Shown: piece by piece, positions 51,401-63,700 of the stretch
How the letters are laid out: each line of letters begins with the position of its first letter
How positions within the stretch are numbered: position 1 is the first letter of the stretch
NCBI GenBank assembly: GCA_026413225.1
Contig: CM048560.1
Coordinates: 17,349,501 to 17,413,500, forward strand
Source: Otis tarda
Lineage: Eukaryota > Chordata > Aves > Otidiformes > Otididae
Length of the DNA: 64,000 nt
Direction of reading: 5' to 3'
Position numbers and translations under genes: made by a program
Notes under the pieces: generated by a model
Database searches by the model: none
Told to the model about the DNA's origin: nothing
The model's input: the letters and a program-made list of their open reading frames with translations, nothing else

Positions 51401-54400
51401 GTTACTAGATCTGCTTTTACTGCAAGAACTGTTTAAAATAATTTCAAACGTTAGAGTAAATCTCTAGTAAATATTTAAACTATCTATAACTAGTCACAAA
51501 TAAATTAAGCTGATTTTATGCATTCTCTCTAATTAGAAGGGCACAGCATTTGTTGAAACGTGATTAGTATTATTCATTAAGCAAAAAATTCTCATTTGTA
51601 TCTTATTATCACTATTCTGCATAAACCAACACAATTTGTCATGAACTCCCTCATTTGCTGTATCCTCAAAAAGCAGATTATGCTTATTTTTCATTTGGAC
51701 AGTGGAAAATCAAGCCAGGTGTTTGGCAGCACCAGAGTGTTCAGGTGTAACTGTGCCAGTGATGGTACATTACTAGCAGCATGGATGAAGAATGAGGCAT
51801 GGATAATCTTGGGACTGAGGTGCCTTGAGGCCCATCCTTTTAGTGTGGTCCTGCTGATGAGACAGGTGGTGTTGTATAGGACTGAAAAAAAAGAGGAACT
51901 TTTTTGTAAAGTCAGCCTTTCACCTTCAAGTGGAAGTGAAAAGTGCTTTCACATTGCTGCTGCTGCACGGAAATACCTGGGCACGTTTGTGACTAAAGCC
52001 TCTGTGGTTGATGCTTCTGTCTTAAAGTTTTCTAAAGCTGAAAAATGCCAGTTAGTGCACAGAGGTCTCTGTCACTGTCACTGTCTGAGAGGAGTCGGTA
52101 CAATATTGCACGGGCAGTGCGCCGTACATAAATATTTATATGTGACCTTGATTATAATATATTATGCAGGATAATTAAATCACTGTATGCATATTCTTCC
52201 CTTTCCCCCCCCTCATTTCTTTTTAAGCTTGAAGAACATCTCTTAAAATATCTCATATTTAATTCTGCCCTCATTCACTTGTGTGTAAACCATGGGTAAT
52301 ACTGCTGAGCTCGGTGGTGCTGAGTTGGTGTAGAGTGTGTTGAAATGGAGTTGGTGGGCTTTCTACATCACCCCAGTGGTGTTATGGATTTAAGACTATG
52401 TGAACCCTGTGGTCCAGCTGCAAGGATACAGGACTGGGTGTCACAAAGACTGGGTTCTTTTTCTGGCTTCGTCACTAACTAATGTATCACTTTGTTCCTT
52501 TGTGCCTTTAAACTGGGATGGTAGGGATAATAATATTCAATGGACACGAACATCTGCAGGAGCAAAAGGTGCTGTAAAATTGTTAGGCATTGTTATTTCT
52601 ACATTGGATAGATGATAATATGAAAGGAAGCATCTAGGTTTTAGGGTTGTGTTTCCTACAGCATGTTTTTCAGGTCTGGTTGTAAGGTTTTTCAGGTCTG
52701 GTTGTAAGGCAATGAGTTAAATTGTTTCAGTGCCTTTGATAAATACCTGTAGGGATCAAGAACAGTTTTGACTATTTAGACAGCCAGAGTCCAGCTTCTC
52801 TGGACAGCAGATTGTTTGAATTCCTCACGATTTTCTTAAACTTAAATGGTGATGAGTGCCCCAGTAAGTTCTCGATGGTATGGTGGCTGCTAGCCCTCAG
52901 AGACCAGCATGAGAAGTGTTGCAAAGTGTACTCATTCTCTGCAGTTCCCTTTTTTGCCTTTGGTGATAAGTTGCTTCTTTATCAAACTGGACTCTCTCAG
53001 AAATTTTATACTGAATCCAGTGTCTGGTCATATATTTGGAGCAAGGAAACAGTGAGACATCCCTGTCTATGTTATGATATAGAAATATATTGACACTCTC
53101 GCAAGAGATAGGACAGGAAATTGTCATCCCAAGATCAAAGCAGAGGAAAAGTGCTCTTTCCAACATAACCCAATGGCAGTGAGAAGTCCTATGTAGAGGA
53201 ATAGTGAAAAGAAAGGACTTTGTATATGGTCATGCTAAAATAATAAAAGCATGGTTAAAAACGTAAACCCTACATCTTGACACTTGACAAGTCATTAAAA
53301 TTACACATCTTTGCCACTGCTCATCTGTATGAGTTGTCTATGAGTTACTGTGACTAGTTTATTCCGTTTTACTGAAAATGGACTTGTGAATTACAGATTC
53401 AGACTATGAATAGCTTAAATAGCTAGCAACAGAAACAATTACATTTTCTTTCTCTCTAACATGCAATTTTAATTTTCATAACTCTCAAAAACGTATCCCC
53501 CACCATGCAGGCCTGCCAGGAGGCCTGAAATCTGCAGGCTATGGCCTCTTGGGCTGTTTTCCAATGACTCATTTTTAATTTTAAAGAAGCATTATCTCTA
53601 GCTAGTAAATTAACAACAGCCTATAGTGCACACACACTGTCATCCATCTGCTTAAGGCTCTTGTCATTTGACACCAGTCTTGTATCTGTAGACTTCATCT
53701 GGTATTCAAAAGCTATCAACCCTGCCTCCAAGAGAGCCCACCTTCTGGCTCCAGGCTAGAAGAGTGACTCTCCATTTCCAATTCTAATGAACACATAGCT
53801 AGCAGCAGTTTTTCCATTAAGGATCTGGTGTTCTTAGAAAACAGACAGTGTTGGAATTACTTGGATCCAGAACTGCGTGGGAAGTGTTTGTAAAAGAGAC
53901 TGAACTACCTGAAGAGTGTTCCACAGGCAGCCTGACTTCCATTTCTGCCCTTCTTCTGCCAAACGGTATACTCAGCATTGCCTCCTGCTTGTAGTGTGTG
54001 AGACATCAGAGTTTATACCCTGTGTTCTGAGGAGTGGGACATATTAACAGATGAAATTCTTTATATTATCTTTCAAGTTATGAGCACCATTGTTAAGGAG
54101 TTTTGAAAAATACAAGTAATGTAAAAACTCTCATGACTGGTATGAATCCTCCAAATGAGAGAAAGCCGTGATGTGGTTGGAGAGGAGCAACTATTTCACA
54201 GTTACTAAATTTTGTGTAGTTTCAGATTTGGCTGTGAATGAGGTAATTTGTAGCTTTTAAAATAATTTCTATGTAATCTGATGGCTGCTGTAAAGAAGTG
54301 GTAAGGATTTAACAGAGAAATGTGTCTCCTTCACAAGCTCCAGTGATCACAGGATAGAACAAGTCCTAAATACCTACGGCTTCATCAAGGTTAGGGAACT

Positions 54401-55250
54401 TATTCCAGGAGTAATTGAAGAAAGGGGGCTCATGTTCTAGACCCCAAAGGACATAATATTTTTAGATTTTTCTTTTCCTGGTTATGATAGATGTAGTTCT
54501 CATGGGCGGCATAAGTGAGAAGAATTGACGAGAGTCATACAGAATTGTAGGTAGGGATGAAACATAGGTGATATCAGCATTTAAAAACCAAGGAAGGCAG
54601 GGAAGGTAGTGTTTATCCTTTTATTTTCCTTCTGCCCACAAGCTTGGAGAAGTTCCATCTAGGCCATTTGTTTGCTATGTTTTTGTCGGTGAAAAAATAA
54701 TCTGTGTTTTAATGGGGTTTGTTTTCACTTTGCACGTCACAAAAAGTCTCTTTTATTCATATGTCCTATATCCTTCCACAGTGAATGTGTTGTCATGGCA
54801 CTTGCAAGAAAATGGAGCTCTGAATGACATATGATCGATGGTAGTAACTCCGACTCTTTGGTCAGGTATGGAGCGGGAGTGGAAAGTACCTGTACTAGTT
54901 TAATACACAAGCAATTATGCTTCAACATGTGGTAGACCCAGGATGATATTCACATATGTTCAGTTGAGGAGCGAGGCAGAGAGAGAAACAAGAGATTTAA
55001 GATAGTCAGACTATTCTGAACCTTGATCTGTCAATGATGCAAAAATAATGCAGTTCCATTTCTATGAAATCCTGATGACTTGTGTCTTGTTTCACAAATT
55101 TAAGGTCTTACACTCTGCTGTCAGTAGTCGTTATTTTTTACTGAGCTATCTTTGAGAGAGAATGAGTCTTTAACTGGTGTTTGTGAGACTTTTTTACTTC
55201 CTTTGGAAGAGAAAGAGACAAGTTCTTTTGAGAAATGCAGTGCCAGTTTA
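48450..55250. other. No supported gene
   Basis: Ordinary AT-rich DNA between CR1 copies. It includes a 192-codon plus-strand open frame at 51596-52174 that has no splice context or recognisable domain and is taken as chance. A minus-strand segment near 49.45-49.51 kb ends at a strong donor (CAG|gtaaac) but has a weak acceptor. Confidence 0.4.
52666..52709. repeat. Perfect tandem duplication, 22 bp x 2
   Basis: The 22-base unit (starts TTTTTCAGGTC, ends TTGTAAGG) is immediately repeated without a mismatch. Confidence 0.95.
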
Positions 55251-55272
55251 ACAAAAGGATGCTAACTATATA

Positions 55273-56030
55273 CGAAGTTCAACAAGGCCGAGAGCAAGGT
55301 CCTGCACGTGGTTCAGGGCATTCCCAAGCACAAATATAGGCTGAGTGGTGAATGGATTGAGAGCAGAAGGACTTGGGGGTGTTGGTGGACGAGAAGCCAA
55401 ACACGAGCCAACAATGGTCGCTTGCAACCCAGAAAGCCAACTGCATCCTGGGCTGCATCAAAAGAAGCCTGACCAGCAGGTGGAGAGAGGTGATTCTGCC
55501 CTTCTGCTCCACTCCTGGAGTACTGCATCCAGCTCTGGAGCCCTCAACATAAGGAGGACATGGACCTGTTGAAGTGAGTCCAGAGGAGGGCCATGAAGAT
55601 GATCAGAGGGCTGGAGCACCTCTCCTCTGAGGACAGGCTGAGAGAGCTGGGGCTGTTCAGCCTGGAGAAGAGAAGGCTCTGGGGAGACCTTATAGCATTC
55701 TTCCAGTACCTAAAGGGGGTTTGCAAGAAAGCTGGAGAGGGACTTTTGACAAGGGCCTGTAGTGCTAGGACAAGGGGTAATGGATTCAAACTGGAAGACG
55801 GTAGATCTTAGATTAGACATAAGGAAGAAATTCTTTACTGTGAGAGTGAGGCACTGGAACAGGTTGCCCAGAGAAATTGTGGATGACCTCTCTCTGAAAG
55901 TGTTCAAGGCCAGGTCAGACAGGGCTTTGAGTGACCTGGTCTAGTGGAAAGTGTCCCTGCCCATGGCAGGGGGTTGGAACTAGGTGATCTTTAAGGTCAC
56001 TTCCAACCCAAACCATTCTATGACTCTATG
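55273..56030 (+). mobile_element. CR1 retrotransposon, 5'-truncated copy 2
   Basis: Same subfamily and orientation as copy 1, 8 kb away and truncated further in. It keeps the segment missing from copy 1 (about 55675-55799) and ends in a tandem CTATG-type tail (56015-56030). A 10-base deletion relative to copy 1 follows GAGAGCAG (55366/55367) and shifts the frame. The ORF2 tail is broken into short pieces ([14 protein letters not shown] from about 55599; HWNRLPREIV near 55860). Confidence 0.95.
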
Positions 56031-56413
56031 TTTTGTATTATTTAATAACATTCTCAGTTTTATGAGTCATTCTCTTGTAATTTGTATGAAGAATACAGGC
56101 AGTATCTTTAAAATGGATGGGGAAACTTTCTTGTGTGTGCATCAAATATGAAACTGTCCTAGGTTAATAAACCTTATTTTTCCATTTATTGGTGCTCTCC
56201 AAATCAAAATACTTTAAAATTTGATTTCAGTTGGGTAGCGTCGTATCAAATATTTCACTTCAGTACCTAGTGAGATGATGTTAAAAGATAAAGCCCCTTA
56301 TGCTCAGTCTTTGTAATATGTGACAACAGGCATCAAATTAGAAGAGAAATAGCTGTTGAGTTCTACTCTTTAAGAAAATAAGATTTGTATGTAAACAATT
56401 TAAAATAAAGCAT

Positions 56414-56468
56414 CTAATTTGCTTCCAATTATATAGTATATAAAGCATTAGTAATGGAAGCAAATTAG
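56414..56468. repeat. 14-bp perfect inverted repeat, 27-nt loop
   Basis: CTAATTTGCTTCCA (56414-56427) and its exact reverse complement (56455-56468). It lies about 390 bases past the 3' end of CR1 copy 2. No target-site duplication was identified. Confidence 0.88.
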
Positions 56469-56505
56469 GCATGATTTTTATTTATACATTTTAAATTGGG
56501 AAAAT

Positions 56506-56536
56506 TGGCCCTCACCAAATGTGGCCCTCACCAAAT
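56506..56536. repeat. Tandem duplication, 15 bp x 2
   Basis: TGGCCCTCACCAAAT at 56506-56520 and 56522-56536, period 16. A third, decayed copy may follow (TAGTCCTCA). Confidence 0.9.
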
Positions 56537-56685
56537 ATAGTCCTCATTCTGCAAACATACGCTTACTTCCATACCTTTTGGCATCTAATTAATCCTCCTG
56601 AAGTCAGGGGGACAAATTCTGTGATTATAGTTTAGCAGCTCTAACTATCTAGAGGCTTGAAGGTCAAAAAGAGATTTAAACTTAC

Positions 56686-56972
56686 CCTGGAAAGCATGGA
56701 AAGAACATACAATAGGGTGCCGAAGCGACGCTAGGATTGCAGTGCACTGTGCGATACTTTATGAATTTGCTAGACTTGGCTTTTGGTTCTGAAGGCTGAA
56801 TTGCTTTCCAGTACCCCTCTCTAGGTAAGCAAGCAGGTGTTTGTATCTTCATTGTACAAATGCCGAAGAGTTCACTGAAGGCTGCGGGCTCAAGAACCGT
56901 AACTGGCAGGAAGGTTAAAACTGAACAGCTCTTGGTTCCTGATTCTAAAAGTATTTCACAGCAAAATGCCAT
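56686..56972 (-). CDS. Long open frame ending at a strong donor
   Basis: ATG at 56972, open for 95 codons to a consensus donor (CAGG|gtaagt). It includes PREGYWKAIQPSEPKAKSSK and a Cys/Phe-rich end, with about six CpGs. An acceptor (gatatttccacag) precedes the ATG, so it could be internal. The Cys/Phe-rich make-up is common in chance frames. No family recognised. Confidence 0.22.
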
Positions 56973-57506
56973 TCTCCAAGAAAATCTGTGGAAATATCTA
57001 CATAAATTATAATTGTAAATGTGTAGTTTATTGTGTCCAGTATATATTCACTGGTAGGCAAGGAGTATTAGAGGAATAATATCTAATCCTGTCTCATGGT
57101 GTGTAAGACTCCTTACGGTGCTTTAAAAATAATAATCCATTCTGTAAAAGATTATTGTACTGTGTGGCTCCTGGCTCATAGGCTGCATCCACAGAGAGAA
57201 TGAGGTGTGCAGTACCCCGTCTTCCACGGGATCTTTCAATGTATTGTTTGTGTTATCTGTTGTGCAGTTGATTCATCGGAATGCGTTTATCAGACAGATA
57301 ATGGGCAGACACTGTATTCTGTTCTTCAAATTATAATGAACAAATTACACTTCTATGTGTTAAAAGTGGAAAACAGATAAGAAAGATAAATTCCAGATTT
57401 CTACTTCTGTGCATCACCCTTGCCTATGTAGATAATAGCACGGTTTTGTTTCTGTGGTATGAAATGCTGTTGGGTTTGTTTGTTTGTTTTTAATGCAGAC
57501 CCTTAC

Positions 57507-57765
57507 CAGACAAGGCAGCGATGTTACCCACTGACTTTGCCACTTGGTTTTGTAACGGTTTGACAGTACAGGATAAGAACTGAAGGGACTCTCTGATCCA
57601 GAGGCCACTAAGGCTGTGAAGAGGTTTCAGTGGATGATTTATCAGGCCGAAAGGGTAAAGGGTGTGACTGAATAGTGATGGTACTGGCTGTACAGAAAAG
57701 TCTGGAAGTGGCTTTTGGTAGTGAGAGAGCTTTTTAGCGATTCCATCACAAAATATTCTAAACAC
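57507..57765 (-). CDS. Long open frame ending at a strong donor
   Basis: ATG at 57765, open for 86 codons to donor TCTG|gtaagg, including GIAKKLSHYQKPLPDF and LFSHTLYPFGLINHPLKPLH. Exit phase 1 would fit the frame at 56.7 kb only through an acceptor inside that frame (ttttag at about 56947). No family recognised. Confidence 0.22.
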
Positions 57766-57799
57766 CTTTGCAGAATGTTACCTTTACACATGAGGATTT

Positions 57800-60700
57800 T
57801 TTTTTTATTGAGAACATTTTATGACCATCCAAGTCCTCATAAGAGAAGAGAACTTTAAAAACACAACATACCTTCAACCCCATCTATTAAAATCAAATCT
57901 GCTTCAGTCTGACTGAGAATTGTATCTGTAAATTGTCCCTTATAACAGCCTATGTTGATATTTTTTTCCAGTTGTCTGTATGTGTAAGTGTAGCAATAGT
58001 CACAAGGTATATTCTCAAAAGTTTATGAAATCTCTATAGAGATTATAAAGTACAGCACCAAATTTTGAGGACTCATTGTAAGAAGTACCTTGGCTAGTCC
58101 ATTAACTTATCAATTATTAGCCAAATTGTCTTGTAGGTAAACAGTACTTTAAAAAAATGACCCATGGAATAGGCAGCTGTGATTCCAGAACTAGCAAAGT
58201 ATGTATTCATTATTTGTAGAGTTAGATATTCAGTAAATCATGATAGTAAATGATACTGTACAGTAAATAATATTGAATATCAAGGGTACCAAATTAAAAA
58301 AATGCCAATGAAAAGACTTGAAAAGAGATTCTGTTAATGAAAATAAATACTTTACTGTAGGAGAAATACTTTTTATAAAGAGAATGATCGAGAGAATATT
58401 TCAAGCTAATCTAAAAGAAGCCTCATCTCAACCTCTGCCCCTTTCATTCTTTGCCCAAAACTCGTTTTATGTAGCCACAATGTATTTTCTCCATATCTGA
58501 ATATTGAATACTGCAGGTTCAGATCTGCAGACTTCTTCATAGACATCAAATGTGGGCTGTGCATTCAGAAATCTTTCTCTGCTTCAGCCTCTCACAAGCT
58601 GATGGTAAAAATCTACAATAGCTCCTTTCTTATCCTTCATGTACATTTCAGAAATGTGGGTAAAGAAATGATCATTCCTCTACCAGCTGGAAATCTCAGC
58701 CTTCCTCAGCCACCTTCCGAAGCAGTCATGCCTACCGATTTTTGCCTGTTTGTGTATTAAGAGCTTAGTGATACACCCAGTGCATCCCTTCTTGAGCTAC
58801 AATCCCTAAGTAAATATGTTTGAGGACCTAGGTCAGAGATTAAATTGTATTTTGCATCTTAGCTATTCCTTTTCAGGTGTCTAACTCATGTGAGGTTCAC
58901 GCAGATTTGGACAATAAATTCCTTAAGATCTCTAGGCTATTGACCCATTCCCTAAGAAATAACTTTGTTTTCAGCATAGCCTTCCCTGTGTTTCAAATAC
59001 TTTTAGATATTTGGATTCACGTAAGTAGAAATTTAAAGCTACAGATGTCTATCCATAGTTTATCAAGCCATTTTCAGGCTTATCAAAAATTCAAATCAGT
59101 TTATTTTAATTATGTTTGAAATGCTGCAGTAATGGATGGAGACAATTGAATCAGCCATTTTTTACTTGAATCTTTATTCTTGTTTTGGCAGAAAATGTAT
59201 GCCTTTCATTCTGTTATTTAGGATCTTTTTTTGTCCATTTCTATGCTGGAATCTTTAAAAATGTTTGCAATCTGAAATACGTGGCTGAGTGATGAAACAA
59301 GGCTCCGAAAACACAGTTTTGAAAGAATGCCTGAGTGCCTGCAATTTCTGCGATGTTCAGGACAATATATCTGTGTTTCAATCAGCTGGCTGCAAACGAA
59401 GAAGCATGCCATTGTATGATTAATGAAAACTGCTGTTTTTAAAGTTATGGTAATATATGAATGTTAAAGATTTACACTATTCTTTTTAGCTATTAAAGTT
59501 TGCGACTAACATCAGCAACATTGCGCACTAACTGGACTGCTTGCTGTATTGTACAGCCCTCCGCTTAAAGAAACACACTTCTGTTGTGTGTTGCTGTGTT
59601 GATGCTATGAAGTTAAGTGAGCATGATTTAACTTTAAACATCATGCTATTTTTCCTATTAACAATTAAGTTGTCATTTAGGGAAACTCAAATGTTTTGAT
59701 AGGAAAAAAGCAATTTCTATAGTCAGAAAAGAAAATCAGACTTTATAAAGATCAGGTCAAAAGCAAGAGTTCTTGATGTGTTATAAGGCAGTGGCTTCGC
59801 AGCTCTTGGGACAAATTGCAATTTGATCAACTGCCAATAAGTGAAGTCATACTTGTATCTTTTTTATTTGTTTATTTTTAATTTGTGGGTGAAGACTGTG
59901 CTCATTAAAGTGAGGAACTCCACACTAGTTTTAGCCAAGCGTTACCATATTCTATATAATTAATTGCGTACTCTTGTGTCCCTTTCAATGGCTCATCTAA
60001 TTTTCCTTGGAATTGTATAGAGTACTTCATTATTTAAGTATTTTTCCAGTCTGTGGTATTTCTATTTCTGGTACAAACCTGCGTTTGATTACACTCATAT
60101 AGTAGATGCTTTGTCTTTTCTGTGTGCTCTTCCACTATGGAAGTGAGCTTGTTGCCCTTTTTTTTGTTTGTTTTGCTTTGTTTTGACAGGTAAGAGAAAT
60201 AATTGACCAAGCAGCTGAGTTAAAGTTATTCTCTGCATTTTGGGATTTATAATGAGTACAATGAATTTGAATTACTGTAGTCCTTTACAGCCTCATTTTG
60301 CTTTCTGGTCATATCATAGAGTAGAAAATATTTTCATGGTCTCTTTTTGCTAAAGAAGTAACTTTTTTCTTTGTTTCTTATTTGTTAGTAATGACATGGC
60401 CCTTGCTTTTCTTCTTCAGATTTTGTTGGATTAATTATTGAGCTTACTAGAGAAGTGCTGAGAAAATCTATTCTGGTGGCAGATAGATACCAGTGGCTTC
60501 ATGCCTTGGCCACAAGGCTAAGCAGTATCAGATCGCTGAGGCCTGTGACAGTTAAAATATCCAGATTGTGTCTGTAAATATTTTCCCTTTTGAAAATGTA
60601 AACTTTCAGCATTAATGCTGCCATTACCAGAATGTTGCTGGCACTGCTCCTGTGTTAGAAGATAATTACTGAACTCATTTCTGACATGTAACATTTCTTT
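57800..60700. other. No supported gene
   Basis: AT-rich, stop-dense DNA on both strands. I see no paired splice sites around a convincing frame and no repeats beyond a loose inverted motif near 58226-58281. Confidence 0.45.
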
Positions 60701-60707
60701 TCTTCAG

Positions 60708-60757
60708 GGAGGTGGGTGGACGAGCACACAGAGCTCGCTGCTGAACTGCTGGAATCG
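60708..60757 (+). CDS. Isolated candidate exon
   Basis: 50 bases between a strong acceptor (catttcttttcttcag) and a consensus donor (TCG|gtaagt). It is markedly GC- and CpG-richer than its AT-rich flanks. Two frames are open; the better gives 16 codons, RWVDEHTELAAELLES, a clean amphipathic acidic helix. No partner exon was secured in the window, so the gene would extend beyond it. Confidence 0.35.
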
Positions 60758-60759
60758 GT

Positions 60760-63700
60760 AAGTTCTCCCACTGCCTTCACTGGTACTGTGTGGCTTCCAA
60801 AATATGTAAGGAGTTGATGGAGAAAGCATCTATGTAGTTCACATTACGAGAGAAATTTGTTTATTATACTTTGCACTGAGATTGCTCCTATTGTTGTACA
60901 TAGTGTGCCTGGTAAACAGTTTGACTTTTGATTGCCTTTTAGGCTTTTCAGATGACCTACATGGAGCTTTTTGATTTGATTTCTACTGACTAAGGTGTTC
61001 TCTTGAGTTATTTCCTGCTTTGCCACTCTGTAAAAGCATACAAAATTCACTATCGCTTGGAGGACTATCACAGGTACTATGAACCACCTGAGACTTCACA
61101 ATAAATGCATTTCCCAGATAGAGACTAAAAAAAAATCTTTTCAGGGGCTTGATGTATCTTCTGCCTAGATGGAGAGCTAATGCTGTGGACCTAGCCTATA
61201 ATGAATTAAAAGAAAAAGAAAGAATTACAATGTGATCCAGAGATCACTTCTTTGCCTAGTCAAACGCTCATTTCCCACCTTACTGTCCCAGCATTTTGAC
61301 CACTTCCTTCATCCTTTATGGTTCTTCCTCTGTAACAAAGATGGTCCTGTGCGGTGCCCTGAAGTCGTTATTTCCCCCTCAATGAAATGCCACACGTTCT
61401 TCTACACAGTGCAGGAGCGTATGGTGGACTGCCAGCTCCACTTACTGTGTGGAGTGGGGGAAAACGCGCAGTACAATCCTTTTCAAGCCTTTCATTCCCT
61501 ACAGAATGTATTAATGAAAGCAGCTGTGCTTGCACTGGCTGTAAGGATGGTAGATCCAAAAAAATGTAACCAGCCTTTCCTATGCCATGAGTTTCAGTCT
61601 AACTACATAATTACAGTTCCTTCTCAAGCCTCCAGGAAGAAGGAAACTTAAACAACAAACCAGTAAATTTTAGAAAGCTATGAATTAGAGAAAACCAAGT
61701 AACTGTCAAATGGACTTTCATTACTCTTTATTTATAATAACACACATAACATTTCAAAGAATAAAGTAGAAAACTTCAGCTCCCATGAAAGACATTTTAC
61801 ACTGCATATATTGTTGAGTTAATGTGAAATACCTGTTTGAATTGGCTGTTTCTGTAGTTTCCTTGTCATACATCTTAATGTCAGCAACATCTGCAATGGA
61901 ATTGCGATGCGGATCAGTGCAGATTGTCACCAGTTAATAAGGAGTCAAAAGCATGTTTTCAGTAGCACAATCTCTTCAGTTTGTTTCTATGGATAATCTA
62001 CACATATGTTTTCAATAAAAACTTACATTAAACATGAAAATCATGTACAGCATGAGATGTGAATTACTTTATTATTGACATAGCATTTGCTTGACCAAGA
62101 TCAAATCCTGCAGCTTGGTCTTCTCTTCTGATCTTACCTCCAAATATTCATTTTTAGTTAACAGTGCTCTGAAGAATGGTTTGAGCTCTCATTTTGACAT
62201 AGATCTCACAAGAGAGGTACTCTTAACTTTATGTACATCCCTATAATCAAGAGGGAAAACATTAAATTATTGAATTCAGAGGATCATTTCTATGATTTCT
62301 TAAACACCAGTTCTCAAAGTGAATGGAGAACATGGGGGAATCTTTTATCTTAACAGTGTCATTTTAAGTCATTTCATTAAAAAAAAGATCAAAATTTCAA
62401 TAATTTTGACTGGAATTTTTTTAATGCACTGATGACTCATTAAGTGTGAACTTTAGTTTTCAAAACGATCTCAACGATGTCCAGAAATCACAACAGAAGA
62501 AAAGGAAAACATATTCCCCAGCCCCAGAGGCAATTTTGAAAATATAATTCTAGTTATTAGTGGATCTTATTAACCGTACAAAACTTCTGCCTTATCTTTG
62601 TTACCATAAGAAATAGTTTTTCTGAGAGTACTGTTTCTGAAGATGATATTTATCCCTGGCTGATTGCCTTTGAGATGGTGGCACTTTCCGTTTGATGGAA
62701 ATACTATAAAACTTTGAATACTGAGCTTGAGAAGGGCTCTAGAGGTGAACAAACAGCTGTACAGGACCCCAAGACCTACAGGATGCAAACTGGAAAAATT
62801 AACAATGCTACAAATTACCTAGTGTTTGAATGGGGGAAAGATGGCATGCTTAGCCTCTGCAAGTGTTCCTCACAAGGCTGCCAGCTTTGTTTAGTTCTGA
62901 AAAACAGGTCAGCATTCGCTATCAGTGCAGCAGCCACCATGGATGTATAGAAATAGGCCTCGCAGTTTAACATTTAGTTACAGCCAGCTTTTTTTTTTCT
63001 GGATCTTGTGAGCCCTCAAAGTGCTCTCACTGTAAGTGCAGAAACATCAGGTGAATATCGTAGAGTCAAACAACCCGCTGGCTTCAAGGAAATGCTTTTG
63101 GGATCAGAGTTTTTTGTAGTAATGTCCATGTTGTTTTAAACCAGTGTAGCTTTTCCCTGGTATCCAAAGAGATTTGCTTTCCCACCTGTGTTTAAGGGCG
63201 CTCGCAGGAATTGACTGGGGGCTTCTGTAGAAGTGTCACATCCACATTAAACCTTCTTGTGTTTGTAGTGGTAGGAGCAGGGGATGACTGCAAGTACAGT
63301 GTTTCTTCTTAGTTGTAGTATTATTAATTATTATTATTAATTATCATTACTTTTTAGTAACATAAGAATTAACAGCAAAATCAGTAGTCATTGCATTTTC
63401 AGTGCTGTATATCTATGGTTCCTGTTATCCTGTGTGTGAACAGGACAACATCTTAGAGATTAAATGGGCATTTTCCTACATTCTATGCTGAAATAAGAAA
63501 GGAAGGGAACCACCGGACTCTGTGTTTGTATTGTTTGCAAGTCTTTGTCTGTCTCTGCTAGGACACGAAAGTTGTTAAAGCTCAGTGCGCTTTTTGCGGG
63601 CGCTGAGTCTGAAAGTTCAATAGCTCTGCGTGAAAGCAGAAGCAGCATTGCATAAGCATTGAGAATACAGAGCAAAAGGCATTTAGATTACAAAGTAAAC

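Noticed and set aside
51596..52174. Plus-strand open frame of 192 codons
   Set aside because: Longest plus-strand frame but low-complexity and Cys/Leu-rich with no motif, no splice pairs and no promoter-like context.
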